Origin: Streptomyces sp. Ag109_O5-1
GTDB taxonomy: Bacteria; Actinomycetota; Actinomycetes; Streptomycetales; Streptomycetaceae
Assembly (NCBI RefSeq): GCF_003814875.1
Contig: NZ_RKQF01000001.1
Coordinates: 8,184,001-8,248,000, forward strand
Direction of reading: 5' to 3'
Length of the DNA: 64,000 nt
A program made the position numbers and the translations under genes. Numbering within the stretch: position 1 is the first letter of the stretch; each line of letters starts with the position of its first letter. Positions 22,875 to 31,203 of the stretch are shown here, in pieces. The notes beneath the pieces are model-generated. The model did no database searches. It was not told the DNA's origin and was given only the letters and a program-made list of their open reading frames with translations.

Positions 22875-25874
22875 CTAACGGCCGGGGGAGTCCACCCCCA
22901 CAACCCGGACTCCTCCGGCCGCACTCCCCAGCAACTCCAGCCGTACCGACCCAGGACCGATCTCCGTCGTCCCGTCCCCGAGCACGGCCAGCGCCAACGT
23001 GTTCGCGCCCCGAGTCCGCAGAATCCCGTTGGGCAGCACGAACGAATGCTGCGGCCCCACATCGTTGATGTACTGCCCCAGATTCCACCCGTTCAGAAAG
23101 ATCTGCACCCGGTAGGCGCGAGCCGGATCGTCCTCCAGCACCAGCCCCACCGACGCGTCGACCCCGTCCGGCACGGCCAGCCGGAACCCGGTCCGGTACC
23201 AGGTGACACCCATCCCCTGGTCCGCGCGCGGAAGTTCGGCCGACTCCCACGCACCGTCCGCGAACCCGGGCAGATGCCAGCCCTCCCGTTCGCCGTACAG
23301 CCCGCCGTTGTTCTGCGGCCCCCGCACCGGATCCGGCGCACCGGCCCCCTGGATCCGCCAGCTCACCGTCGGGGAAGCCCCCTTGAAGGTCACGGTGGTC
23401 AATCCGCGTGCCGCCTTCTGCGTGTCCACGGATTTGCCGTCCATGTCGTGCTGCATCCGCCGCACGAGTACGGACAGCACATGCGACCGCTTCTCCTCCG
23501 CCTTCTCCCGGTCCTTCTTCGTTTTCGGCCCGGCGACGGGGAATTCGGCGGTGGCCGTCCAGCTCCCCTGCCGGACCGTCTTCGCGTCCGGTACCGGCAT
23601 CCGGTGCGAGCCCAGCGGCTTCCCGTCCAGCCAGGCCATCAGCATGCCCTGGGTTCCCGTGCTGTAGGCGAGGGAGACGGACTCCAGGTCCACCAGGGAG
23701 TCGTCCTCGATCCGCCCCCGGTACCAGACGTCCCCGTAGTGGAAGCCGTAGTCGTCGGCGAAGAGCACGGGCCGGCCCGTCGGCACGGGCGTCGTGCTGA
23801 ACGTCGTCTTCTTGTCGGCGACCGTCCACTTCGCGTCGTCGAAGCCCGCCGCCGACTCGGGGTTCTCGGTCTTCCGGCGCCAGCCGTCCAGCACGGGCAG
23901 CGTCACCTTCGGCGCCCCCGCGAGGTTGATCTCGGAGACGAGGCTGCCGGCAAGGCTCACCCGGGTCCGCACCGGCTGTCCGTTCCAGGTGACCGAGGTG
24001 ATCCCGCGGGGCCCCCAGACCTCCAGACCGGTCTCGACGGTGGTGTCGCCGGTGAGCTCCACGGTGTCCCCGCGGAGCTTGGCGTGGCGCAGCAGCGTCG
24101 GGCCGTAGACCAGTACCGTGCCGGACGGGGTGTCGTACGGGAACAGCCGCATGGACGTCCCGTCGGCGGCGAAGAGCAGGAGCAGCGGGGTGTCGCTGTC
24201 GCCGCGCTGGACCAGGACCCGGGTGAGCCCGCCCACCCCGAGCGGCACGGTGACGTGCAGGACGTCCTGGTCGTACACCCAGGCCGCCTCGGCGTCGATG
24301 CGCTGGACGAACGGCTCGGACGGGCTCTCCAGCACCAGGTGCGCCATCTCGCCGTACCGGCCGGTGAACAGGGCGATGTCCTGCCGGCCGGCGGTGAGGA
24401 CGAACGCCGGCTGGGCGGTGCAGTACCGCAACGTCCGTTCGCCGAGGGCGAGTCCGGTGGTCAGGAGCCTGGCGTCCGTGGCGGGGACGGTGACTTCGAC
24501 GTCGTCGCCCGCCGCGGTCCTCAGCGTGGACTTCACCTCGGTCGTGCCGTCGTTGCGCAGCACGTACACATGTGAACCGGTGTCCGGGTTGGTGAGGTGG
24601 TACGCCTTCAGGCCGGGCACGTGGACGTCCGCCGCGCGTTCGAGTTTCGCGAAGTCCGGGACGCGCTGGAGGAGATGGCCGAGCTGGTGCATCGGCGCGA
24701 TCTTCGTCGTGACGTTGCGGGCCTCGTCGATGGCCGCGCCGTAGTCGTACGACGTGTAGACGACCGGCGCGGGCAGCCAGCCCCAACTGGTGCCGCCGTA
24801 GGTCATGTAGACGTTGTGGAGGGTGATGCCGTTGGCGAGGTTGGTGAGGTAGAAGCGGCGTTCGTAGGCCGCGTCCCGGGTGAGCCGGGACCCGGCGTAG
24901 CCCTTGCCGCCGAACTCGACCCCGCCCCAGGGGTCGAACCAGCCGCCTCCGAACTCCGGTACGAAGCCGGGCGTGTGCGGGCTCGCGGTGGCCCCGCCCT
25001 TGAGGCCGCCGATCCCGAAGTCGCCCCAGTCGGGCGGGGTCTGGGAAGGCGAGGGGTAGCCGTCGAAGCCGTACAGCCACTTCCCCTTCTCGCCGCCGGT
25101 GTCGAAGGAGCCGGGGATCCAGTAGCCGTTGCGTCCCTTGTCGTTGTGGAAGAGGGGGACGTCGATGCCGTCGGCCCGTACCTTCTTGTACAGGTGGGAC
25201 ATGTAGGCGGGGCCGGTCGGGTCGGTGACGTGGCCGTCGTACTCGTTCTCGATCTGGTAGAGCAGCACGGACCCGCCGCCGTCCGTGAACTGGTGGCGGC
25301 GCACGATGCGGTTGACGGCCGTCAGCCACTCGTCGACGTGCCCGAGGTAGGTCGGGTCGGTGGTGCGGGCGGTGCCCTCGGTGGCGGTGAGCCAGCCGGG
25401 GAAGCCGCCGGCGTCGACCTCGGCGTTGATGTAGGGGCCGGGGCGGACGATGACGTACAGCCCGGTCTCGGCGGCCGTGCGGAGGAAGAGATCGAGGTCG
25501 CGGACGCCGGTGAAGTCGTACGCGCCGGGTGCGGGGGAGTGGTAGTTCCAGGCCGCGTAGATGCTGACCGTGTTGTAGCCGTGCGCCCGCATTTTCTCCA
25601 GGACGTCCCGCCACAGGGACGGGCTCGGGAGGCGGAAGGGGTGCATCTCGCCGGACCAGACCACCAGCCGTCGGCCGTCGACGACGAGTGAGTGGTGGTC
25701 GTAGCCGATGGTGTGCCGCTGCCCGTCGGCGCTCGGCGGGGCCGGGGCCGGGCCGGTCGGCACGCTGCGCGCCGCGTACGCCGAGGGCGCGCCGGGGCCG
25801 CCGCTGCCGCCCAGGGCGAAGCCGAGCGCGGCCGAGCCGGCGAGTGCACTGAAGGTACGTCTGCTGAGCGCCAA
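22875..25874 (-). CDS. Secreted GH35 beta-galactosidase
   Basis: A 999-residue large GH35 enzyme hydrolysing beta-galactosyl linkages, perhaps in galactan or arabinogalactan. The Tat leader is 'LSRRTFSALAGSAALGFALGG'. Catalytic residues are in 'LYQIENEYDG' (acid/base Glu, about 211) and 'GFVPEFGGGWF' (nucleophile Glu, about 304); 'GEMHPFRLP' and 'YIIVRPGPYI'-like 'YVIVRPGPYINAEV' are family hallmarks. C-terminal beta-sandwich jelly-roll modules fill the rest. I favour the TTG at 25874, because GGGAGGA lies 4 bases upstream and the twin-arginine leader follows at once; ATG 25916 is the alternative. It diverges from the Rrf2 gene. Confidence 0.88.
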   Translation of the reverse strand: MALSRRTFSALAGSAALGFALGGSGGPGAPSAYAARSVPTGPAPAPPSADGQRHTIGYDHHSLVVDGRRLVVWSGEMHPFRLPSPSLWRDVLEKMRAHGYNTVSIYAAWNYHSPAPGAYDFTGVRDLDLFLRTAAETGLYVIVRPGPYINAEVDAGGFPGWLTATEGTARTTDPTYLGHVDEWLTAVNRIVRRHQFTDGGGSVLLYQIENEYDGHVTDPTGPAYMSHLYKKVRADGIDVPLFHNDKGRNGYWIPGSFDTGGEKGKWLYGFDGYPSPSQTPPDWGDFGIGGLKGGATASPHTPGFVPEFGGGWFDPWGGVEFGGKGYAGSRLTRDAAYERRFYLTNLANGITLHNVYMTYGGTSWGWLPAPVVYTSYDYGAAIDEARNVTTKIAPMHQLGHLLQRVPDFAKLERAADVHVPGLKAYHLTNPDTGSHVYVLRNDGTTEVKSTLRTAAGDDVEVTVPATDARLLTTGLALGERTLRYCTAQPAFVLTAGRQDIALFTGRYGEMAHLVLESPSEPFVQRIDAEAAWVYDQDVLHVTVPLGVGGLTRVLVQRGDSDTPLLLLFAADGTSMRLFPYDTPSGTVLVYGPTLLRHAKLRGDTVELTGDTTVETGLEVWGPRGITSVTWNGQPVRTRVSLAGSLVSEINLAGAPKVTLPVLDGWRRKTENPESAAGFDDAKWTVADKKTTFSTTPVPTGRPVLFADDYGFHYGDVWYRGRIEDDSLVDLESVSLAYSTGTQGMLMAWLDGKPLGSHRMPVPDAKTVRQGSWTATAEFPVAGPKTKKDREKAEEKRSHVLSVLVRRMQHDMDGKSVDTQKAARGLTTVTFKGASPTVSWRIQGAGAPDPVRGPQNNGGLYGEREGWHLPGFADGAWESAELPRADQGMGVTWYRTGFRLAVPDGVDASVGLVLEDDPARAYRVQIFLNGWNLGQYINDVGPQHSFVLPNGILRTRGANTLALAVLGDGTTEIGPGSVRLELLGSAAGGVRVVGVDSPGR

Positions 25875-25947
25875 GGGATCCTCCCGGGCGATCTTACGGG
25901 GCGCGGGTCCGGTCATTCTGCACGGGAGTACGCCCCACAATGGATCC

Positions 25948-26406
25948 ATGAGGATCTCGGCACGGGCGGATTACGCGGTACGGGCGGTACTGGAGCTCGC
26001 CGTACGGCAGGGCGACGGTCCGGTGAAGGCGGAGGAGATCGCCTGTGCGCAGGACATCCCGCACAAGTTCCTTGAGGGCATCCTGGGCGACCTGCGGCGC
26101 GCCGGGATCGTCGACAGCCGGCGGGGCGGGGGCGGCGGCTACCGGCTGGCCAGGGAGGCGTCCGCGATCACCGTGGCGGACCTGATCCGGGCGGTGGACG
26201 GTCCGATCGTGTCGGTACGCGGCGAACGCCCGACGGGCCTGGCCTACACCGGCACCGCCCAGCCCCTGCTGCCGCTCTGGATCGCGCTGCGCGCCAACGT
26301 CCGCAAGATCCTCGAAGGTGTCACCGTGGCGGACATCGCGGCGGACGCGCTCCCGGAACCGGTACGGGCACTGGCGGCGGAACCGGCGGCCTGGGAGAAC
26401 CCGTAG
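25948..26406 (+). CDS. Rrf2-family transcriptional regulator
   Basis: A 152-residue winged-helix regulator starting 'MRISARADYAVRAVLELA', with 'IPHKFLEGILGDLRRAGIV' and 'RGGGGGYRLAR' of the Rrf2 helix-turn-helix and wing. The three-cysteine loop that binds an iron-sulfur cluster in IscR/NsrR is missing; the only cysteine is at about 33. So a redox-cluster sensor is unlikely and it may sense another signal. Only 8-10 bases separate the ATG from a CACAAT that could be a -10 box, so the message may be leaderless. Divergent from the GH35 gene. Confidence 0.82.
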   Translation: MRISARADYAVRAVLELAVRQGDGPVKAEEIACAQDIPHKFLEGILGDLRRAGIVDSRRGGGGGYRLAREASAITVADLIRAVDGPIVSVRGERPTGLAYTGTAQPLLPLWIALRANVRKILEGVTVADIAADALPEPVRALAAEPAAWENP

Positions 26407-26605
26407 CGCCCGGACAGGCTTCAGGGGGCTGTGAAATCCGGTGTTGTGAATGGCCGGAGTTCGCCCTGACCGGTTCGCGTGGGGGTTCCTACGATTCGAG
26501 CGCCCCGGTCTTCACAGGAAACCCACAGGTTCTTCAAAGGTAAACCATGTGGGTGATGAGGGTCGCGGGCGTAACCCCCCACCCGATCACCGAACTGGAG
26601 AAACC

Positions 26606-27283
26606 ATGGGACTCAGGAGACCCAGGAGACATGGACTCCTGCTCGGCGGAGCGCTCGCCGCGCTGCTCACCGCCGGGCTGCCCGCCCAGGCCCGGGCCTC
26701 GTCGTCGCCCGTGTTCGACGACCCGCCGCCGGACAAGATCGTCATCACCATCGCCACGGTGAACGGCTCCGGCTGTCCGCAGGGCACCACCGCCGTCGCC
26801 GTCTCCGAGGACAACACCGCCTTCACCGTCACCTACAGCGCCTATCTCGCCCAGGCGGGCGGCAACTCCGACCCCACCGCCCTGCGGCGCAACTGCCAGC
26901 TCAACCTGGTGGTGCACGTCCCGCAGGGCTTCACCTACGCCATCGCCAGCGCCGACTACCGGGGCTACGCGTCCCTCCAGTCCGGCGCCACCGGCACCCA
27001 GCGCGCCTCGTACTACTTCCAGGGCTCGTCCAACACGGCCGCCGCCAGCCACCCCTTCAGCGGCCCCTACGACGACAACTGGCAGGCCACCGACACCACC
27101 GACTGGGCCCAACTGGTCTGGGCACCCTGCGGGGTCCAGCGCAACTTCAACATCAACACGGAGCTGCGGGTGAACGCCGGGACCGCCAACCCCGGCAAGG
27201 TCAGCTTCATGACCATGGACTCCACCGACGGCGACATCAGCACCGTCTACCACATGGCCTGGAAGGAGTGCCCCGGCAAGTAG
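26606..27283 (+). CDS. Secreted DUF4360 protein
   Basis: A 225-residue exported protein with a Sec signal ('LLLGGALAALLTAGLPAQARA', about 11-31) and four conserved cysteines in the mature part ('SGCPQGT', 'RNCQLNL', 'APCGVQR', 'KECPGK') that should form two disulfides. The sequence fits DUF4360, a family of extracellular proteins of unknown function. ATG 26606 is preceded by GGAG. The 199 bases upstream (26407-26605) probably hold its promoter. Single-gene unit ended by a strong hairpin. Confidence 0.8.
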   Translation: MGLRRPRRHGLLLGGALAALLTAGLPAQARASSSPVFDDPPPDKIVITIATVNGSGCPQGTTAVAVSEDNTAFTVTYSAYLAQAGGNSDPTALRRNCQLNLVVHVPQGFTYAIASADYRGYASLQSGATGTQRASYYFQGSSNTAAASHPFSGPYDDNWQATDTTDWAQLVWAPCGVQRNFNINTELRVNAGTANPGKVSFMTMDSTDGDISTVYHMAWKECPGK

Positions 27284-27315
27284 GCCCACCGGGCCGCCCG
27301 GGCGGTCACAGGCTG

Positions 27316-27344
27316 CCCGGGCGGACCAGGCCGGTCCGCCCGGG
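27316..27344 (+). terminator. Hairpin terminator after the DUF4360 gene
   Basis: Perfect 12-bp stem CCCGGGCGGACC (27316-27327) / GGTCCGCCCGGG (27333-27344) with loop AGGCC. A weaker CCGCCCGGGCGG palindrome precedes it. Confidence 0.75.
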
Positions 27345-27587
27345 ACTGGTACGACGGCTCCCGCCTCGCCGCCCTCGGCGACGTCGTGATCGTCACCGCC
27401 AGCTACCGCGTGGGATCGCTGGGTTACCTGTATCTGCCGGAGATCGGCGCCGCCAACCTCGGCCCCCGGGACCAGGATGCCCTGGGTCTTCGGCGGCGCG
27501 GTCGCCGAGTTCGTCAGGATCGGCTCGGTGCACGACTGGCTGCCGTACGCCCCGCGACGGCCGCCCGCGTCCGCCACTTCGCCTGAG
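27344..27587 (+). pseudogene. Remnant of a type B carboxylesterase gene
   Basis: The frame beginning at 27344 reads 'DWYDGSRLAALGDVVIVTAS' then 'YRVGSLGYLYLPE...ANLGPRDQDAL', which matches the region just before the catalytic Ser of carboxylesterase/para-nitrobenzyl esterases (YDGSRLA..GDVVVV..NYR.G..G). It then shifts frame: from 27480 another frame reads 'WVFGGAVAEFVRIGSVHDWLPYAP', resembling C-terminal esterase sequence. The start, the nucleophile elbow and most of the C-terminal domain are missing, so the gene has lost both ends and an internal block. It directly abuts the terminator of the preceding gene, suggesting a deletion junction. Confidence 0.6.
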
Positions 27588-27639
27588 CGAGAGCGGGAGG
27601 AGAGTAGGAACGGGAGCGGGAACGGGAACGGGAACGCGC

Positions 27640-28632
27640 TCAGACCTTGCTGTCGCCCGGCACCGTGTTCCGGAAGGTGTTCCGGTACGCCTGCGGGGAG
27701 ACGCCGATCGCCGCGTGCAGGTGCTGCCGCAGGGACGTGCCGGTGGCGAAGCCGACCTCCGCCGCGACGCGGTCGACCGGAAGGTCGCTGCTCTCCAGGA
27801 GGTGGCGGGCGCGGTGCACCCGCTGCTGGATCAGCCAGCGCCCCGGGCTGGTACCGGTCTCCTCCTGGAAGCGGCGCGCGAAGGTGCGCCGGCTCATCCG
27901 CGCATGCTCGGCCAACTCCCCGAGGGCGAGCGGGCGTTCCAGGTTCTCCAGGGCCCAGGCCCGGGTGGCCGCCGTACCGGTGGCGCCCTCGTCCGGCACC
28001 GGCTGCTCGATGTACTGCGCCTGCCCGCCGTCCCGCCACGGCGGTACGACACACTGCCGGGCCACGCTGTTGGCGACCGCGCTGCCGTGGTCGGAGCGGA
28101 CGACATGCAGACAGACGTCGACACCGGACGCGGCCCCCGCGGAGGTCAGCACATCACCGTCGTCGATGAACAGCACGTCGGGGTCCAGGGCGACCTGGGG
28201 GAACATCCGCCGGAACCGGGGCGCCAGCGCCCAGTGGGTCGTAGCGGGCCGCCCGTCGAGCAGCCCGGCCGCCGCGAGCGCGAACGCCCCCGTGCAGATG
28301 GAGACGATCCGGGTGCCCGGCCGGATCCGGTCGAGCGCGGCGGCGACCGGCTCGGACAGCTCCTGCGAGATCCGCGCCATGTCATACGGCGGTACGACCA
28401 CGGTGTCCGCGCTCTCCAGCGCCTCGGGCCCGTGCCCGACGGTGACCGTGAAGTCGGCGCTGGTCGCCACCGTACGGTCGTCCGTCGCCGCGCACGTCAC
28501 CACCTCGTAGGCGCCGGGTACACACGGGAACACCCGGTTGGGGATCCCCAGCTCGAAGGGGTAGACGCCGTCGAGGGCGAGGACGACGACCCGGTGGGGC
28601 CGGGCGGGCAGGAAGTCGATGGCGACGGACAT
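27640..28632 (-). CDS. GlxA-type AraC regulator with DJ-1/PfpI domain
   Basis: A 330-residue regulator: an N-terminal DJ-1/PfpI class I amidotransferase-like domain (about 13-185, with 'IVSICTGAFALAAAGLLDG' holding the nucleophile-elbow Cys) and a C-terminal AraC double helix-turn-helix (about 225-325: 'LAEHARMSRRTFARRFQEET', 'VDRVAAEVGFATGTSLRQH'). Such proteins bind small ligands with the first domain and activate nearby genes. ATG 28632. Only 23 bases separate it from the XRE gene upstream, so the two may be cotranscribed. Confidence 0.87.
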   Translation of the reverse strand: MSVAIDFLPARPHRVVVLALDGVYPFELGIPNRVFPCVPGAYEVVTCAATDDRTVATSADFTVTVGHGPEALESADTVVVPPYDMARISQELSEPVAAALDRIRPGTRIVSICTGAFALAAAGLLDGRPATTHWALAPRFRRMFPQVALDPDVLFIDDGDVLTSAGAASGVDVCLHVVRSDHGSAVANSVARQCVVPPWRDGGQAQYIEQPVPDEGATGTAATRAWALENLERPLALGELAEHARMSRRTFARRFQEETGTSPGRWLIQQRVHRARHLLESSDLPVDRVAAEVGFATGTSLRQHLHAAIGVSPQAYRNTFRNTVPGDSKV

Positions 28633-28655
28633 GGCACGATGCTATCGCTCACCGC

Positions 28656-29447
28656 TCATATGGCCATCGCGCGCAGGATCGCCGCCGTCCGCGCGTCCGC
28701 CGGGAAGAAGGTCTCGACGGCGATCTCGTCCAGGGTCACGTCACGCGGCGAACCGAACACGGTGGTGGTGTAGAGCAGCGCGAGTTCCCCGTGCTCGGAC
28801 GACAGCCGCAGCGGAACCACCAGGTCGTCGTACGGCGTCCGGTCCCGGCCCGCGTCCGTCTCCTCGGGGCCGGGGTAGCTCTCCAGCTCCGCGAGCAGCT
28901 CGGCCAGGCCGGCGGCCGAGGTCCGCTCCAGCTGGCGGCGGACCCGGCGCAGCACATGCGCCCGCCACTGTGCGAGGTTGCGGATACGTCCGGACAGGCC
29001 GTCGGGGTGCAGGGTCGCCCGCAGCACGTTCAGCGGCGGCCGTGTCACCTCCGCCGCCGCATCACCGAGGAACACCCCCATGGCACGGTTCGCGGCCAGC
29101 AGCTCCCAGCGCACGTTGACGGCGAGCGCCGGGTTCGGTTCGTGCCCGGTCAGGACGGCCTCCACCGCCTCGCGCGCCGCGCCCAGATCGGCGTAGGCGC
29201 GCTCGGGGTGCACCGGGGCGAACCCGGCCGCAAGGTAGAGCGCGTTGCGTTCCCGCAGCGGCACGTCGAGCTCCTCGCACAGCCGCCGGACCATGTCCCG
29301 GCTGGGGTTCGCCCGCCCGGTCTCGATGCAGCTCAGGTGCCGGGTCGACAACTCGGCGGCGAGCGAGACGTCGAGCTGTGAACGCCGGCGCCGCTCCCGC
29401 CAGCAGCGCACCAGCACCCCGACCGGTTCGGCGGTGGTCGTCGTCAT
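28656..29447 (-). CDS. XRE regulator with MmyB-like ligand-binding domain
   Basis: A 263-residue regulator with an N-terminal helix-turn-helix (about 9-65: 'LVRCWRERRRRSQLDVSLAA', 'STRHLSCIETGRANPSRDMV') and a C-terminal MmyB-type PAS-like domain (about 95-260: 'ALAVNVRWELLAANRAMGVF', 'TVFGSPRDVTLDEIAVETFFP'). MmyB-like regulators usually control a divergent oxidoreductase or small-molecule gene. Here the divergent neighbour, 123 bases away, is a SnoaL-like protein. ATG 29447. Confidence 0.85.
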   Translation of the reverse strand: MTTTTAEPVGVLVRCWRERRRRSQLDVSLAAELSTRHLSCIETGRANPSRDMVRRLCEELDVPLRERNALYLAAGFAPVHPERAYADLGAAREAVEAVLTGHEPNPALAVNVRWELLAANRAMGVFLGDAAAEVTRPPLNVLRATLHPDGLSGRIRNLAQWRAHVLRRVRRQLERTSAAGLAELLAELESYPGPEETDAGRDRTPYDDLVVPLRLSSEHGELALLYTTTVFGSPRDVTLDEIAVETFFPADARTAAILRAMAI

Positions 29448-29569
29448 GCCCCTCAGACTGCCCGGCGGTACGGGCCACGGCAATGACCTCGCAGGTCATC
29501 GACAGCGCTCGCCCCGCGCCCTCAGAGTCGGGACACGGAAGCGCAGTTCGCGACGAAGGGAGCACCACC

Positions 29570-29974
29570 ATGACCGAGACCACCGTCGACGCCCACGAAC
29601 AACTGGCGCAGTACGTACGGTTCTGGAACACCGGCGTCGAGCGGGAGCAGCGCGCATGCGCCGAAGCCGCCTTCACCGACGGCGTCGAGTACCGCGCGCA
29701 GATCGGGATCCTCACCGGGGCACAGGCGTTGATCGACTTCCGCGACCAGTTCGCCGCCCACATGGGCACGGTCACGTTCCGCCTGCGCGAACAGCCCCAG
29801 GTGCACCACGGCCGGGCACGGCTCCGGTGGGAGATCCTGACCGGCGACGACGCCGACACGTCCTTCGCCACCGGAACCGACGTCCTGCACCTCGACGAGG
29901 ACGGCCGGATCAGCTCCGTCTCGGTCTTCCTCGACCGGGCGCCCGAGGGCTTCGACCCCGAGGCGCACGACTAG
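29570..29974 (+). CDS. SnoaL-like / NTF2-fold protein
   Basis: A 134-residue single-domain protein of the NTF2-like superfamily, which includes SnoaL cyclases, limonene epoxide hydrolases and many ligand-binding proteins. 'YVRFWNTGVE', 'TDGVEYRAQIGILTGAQALI' and 'GTDVLHLDEDGRISSVSVFL' fit the alpha+beta barrel. The catalytic residues of true cyclases are not evident. ATG 29570 has GAAGGGAG nine bases upstream. Divergent from the MmyB-type regulator, which likely controls it. Its stop overlaps the convergent lipoprotein gene by 4 bases. Confidence 0.8.
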   Translation: MTETTVDAHEQLAQYVRFWNTGVEREQRACAEAAFTDGVEYRAQIGILTGAQALIDFRDQFAAHMGTVTFRLREQPQVHHGRARLRWEILTGDDADTSFATGTDVLHLDEDGRISSVSVFLDRAPEGFDPEAHD

Positions 29975-30492
29975 CCTTCGACAGGGAGAGCCGTGCCGAG
30001 ACGGATCCGGGTGTCGCAGCCGAGATCCTGGTGGTAAGTGGCGGAACCCTGCCGGTACTCGTAGCGGCAGGTGGACAGGTCCCCGTGCACGGCACCGGTC
30101 ACCTTGACCCGGGCCTCGTAGTACAGGCTCGACATGCCGTGCGCCGTGACCGGGATGGAATCCCCCTTGTGATCGCCGGCGCTGTCGGCGCCGACGGGTA
30201 TCACCCCGATCGGGTGACCGCCGGTGCCGGCGTCGGCGACCCGGTACCCCGTGATCCGCAGCCCGGCCGGGACATGGGCGATCTCCGCGCTCAGGACGGT
30301 GAGCGGCTTCCCCGACTTGTTCGACATCTGGGGCATGGTCACCCAGTACTCCTTGCCGACCTGGGCATGGTCGTACCCGGCGAGGTCCGAGGCCTTCGCA
30401 TCGCCCTCCAGGGCCGTACCCCCGGAGCCGGAGCACGAGGTGAGGAGAGCGGCGGTGAGGAGGAGCAGCAGGGCCCGTCTTCGATGTCTCAT
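29971..30492 (-). CDS. Small secreted lipoprotein of unknown function
   Basis: A 173-residue protein with a type II signal peptide: Arg-rich start, hydrophobic 'ALLLLLTAAL' and lipobox L-T-S-C near residue 20, so it should be lipidated and surface-anchored. The mature part is beta-rich ('EYWVTMPQMSNKSGKPLTV', 'HVPAGLRITGYRV', 'SLYYEARVKVTG') with two further cysteines ('STCRYEY', 'DLGCDTRI') that could form a disulfide. No family recognised. ATG 30492. Confidence 0.75.
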   Translation of the reverse strand: MRHRRRALLLLLTAALLTSCSGSGGTALEGDAKASDLAGYDHAQVGKEYWVTMPQMSNKSGKPLTVLSAEIAHVPAGLRITGYRVADAGTGGHPIGVIPVGADSAGDHKGDSIPVTAHGMSSLYYEARVKVTGAVHGDLSTCRYEYRQGSATYHQDLGCDTRIRLGTALPVEG

Positions 30493-30609
30493 CAGGTGAT
30501 CATCGCACCGCGAACCTGGGGAAGATACCCCCAGGTGACGGCGCGTGCCGCGTAGTCTTCACCGACAACTCCCTGGCGGAGAAGGTGCTTCCGTAAGGGG
30601 GAAGAAGCG

Positions 30610-30980
30610 GTGAGCCCGATCAGGTACGCGCGGGTGCTCGGTGGTGTCGCCGGGGCCTCCGCCCAACTGTGCGCGCACGACAGGTGCGTCGAGGACCGGC
30701 TGCGGGACGAGGGCATCACGAGCTTCGTACTGCGGCTGTCGGACGACGTGGGCCCCGATCTCGGCACGGTCCGCTTCCGGGTGACCCGCAAGGGCAGCAC
30801 CGAGCCCTCATCGACGCGTCCACCGACAAGAAGCTCAGCCACCAGTCCGACGGCTGCGCCTACAACGGGGCACTCGCCTTCATCAAGGAGGGCGGCCTGA
30901 CCGGCACGGTCCCGAAGGCCGTGTCGGACGCCTGGTTCAAGCAGGTCAGGACTCGGGCGACCGCATCCCCGCGTACGTGA
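30610..30980 (+). pseudogene. Frameshifted hypothetical gene
   Basis: From GTG 30610 the frame reads 'VSPIRYARVLGGVAGASAQL' and on to 'DLGTVRFRVTRKGSTE' near 30803. From about 30804 good codon bias moves to another frame: 'ALIDASTDKKLSHQSDGCAY' then 'NGALAFIKEGGLTGTVPKAV' and 'SDAWFKQV', ending at 30980. The switch at 30800-30806 looks like loss of one base or gain of two in one gene. I do not recognise the family. A ribosome site (GGGGGAAGAAGC) precedes the GTG and a TAG at 30553 closes the frame upstream. The 3' end runs into the convergent DUF397 gene. Confidence 0.5.
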
Positions 30981-31203
30981 GGAAGCCGGCCCAGGTGGCG
31001 GGGGAGAGGGTGAGCTGCGGGCCCTGTGGGCTCTTGGAGTCGCGGACGTGGATGGTGGTGGGGCGGGCGGCGACTTCCACGCAGTCACCGTCGCCGCCGC
31101 TGCTGTAGCTGGACTTGCGCCAGGAGAGGGCGACTTCGATGCAGTTGTCGCCGGATCCGCTGCTGTAACTGCTCTTGAACCAGGCCAGGCCGGATGTGCT
31201 CAT
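30946..31203 (-). CDS. DUF397 protein with two tandem DUF397 motifs
   Basis: An 85-residue small regulatory partner. It contains the DUF397 signature twice in succession: 'AWFKSSYSSGSGDNCIEVAL' (about 7-26) and 'SWRKSSYSSGGDGDCVEVAA' (about 27-46), then 'IHVRDSKSPQGPQLTLSPATW'-type C-terminus in two pieces. DUF397 proteins are encoded with XRE/DUF5753 regulators and are thought to antagonise or modulate them. Its ATG overlaps the XRE stop as ATGA, so the two are co-translated. Confidence 0.9.
   Translation of the reverse strand: MSTSGLAWFKSSYSSGSGDNCIEVALSWRKSSYSSGGDGDCVEVAARPTTIHVRDSKSPQGPQLTLSPATWAGFLTYAGMRSPES

Noticed and set aside
30492..31088. A minus-strand 198-codon frame between the lipoprotein and DUF397 genes.
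   Set aside because: Pro/Ser/Arg-rich shadow of the frameshifted plus-strand gene, no motif and no ribosome site.
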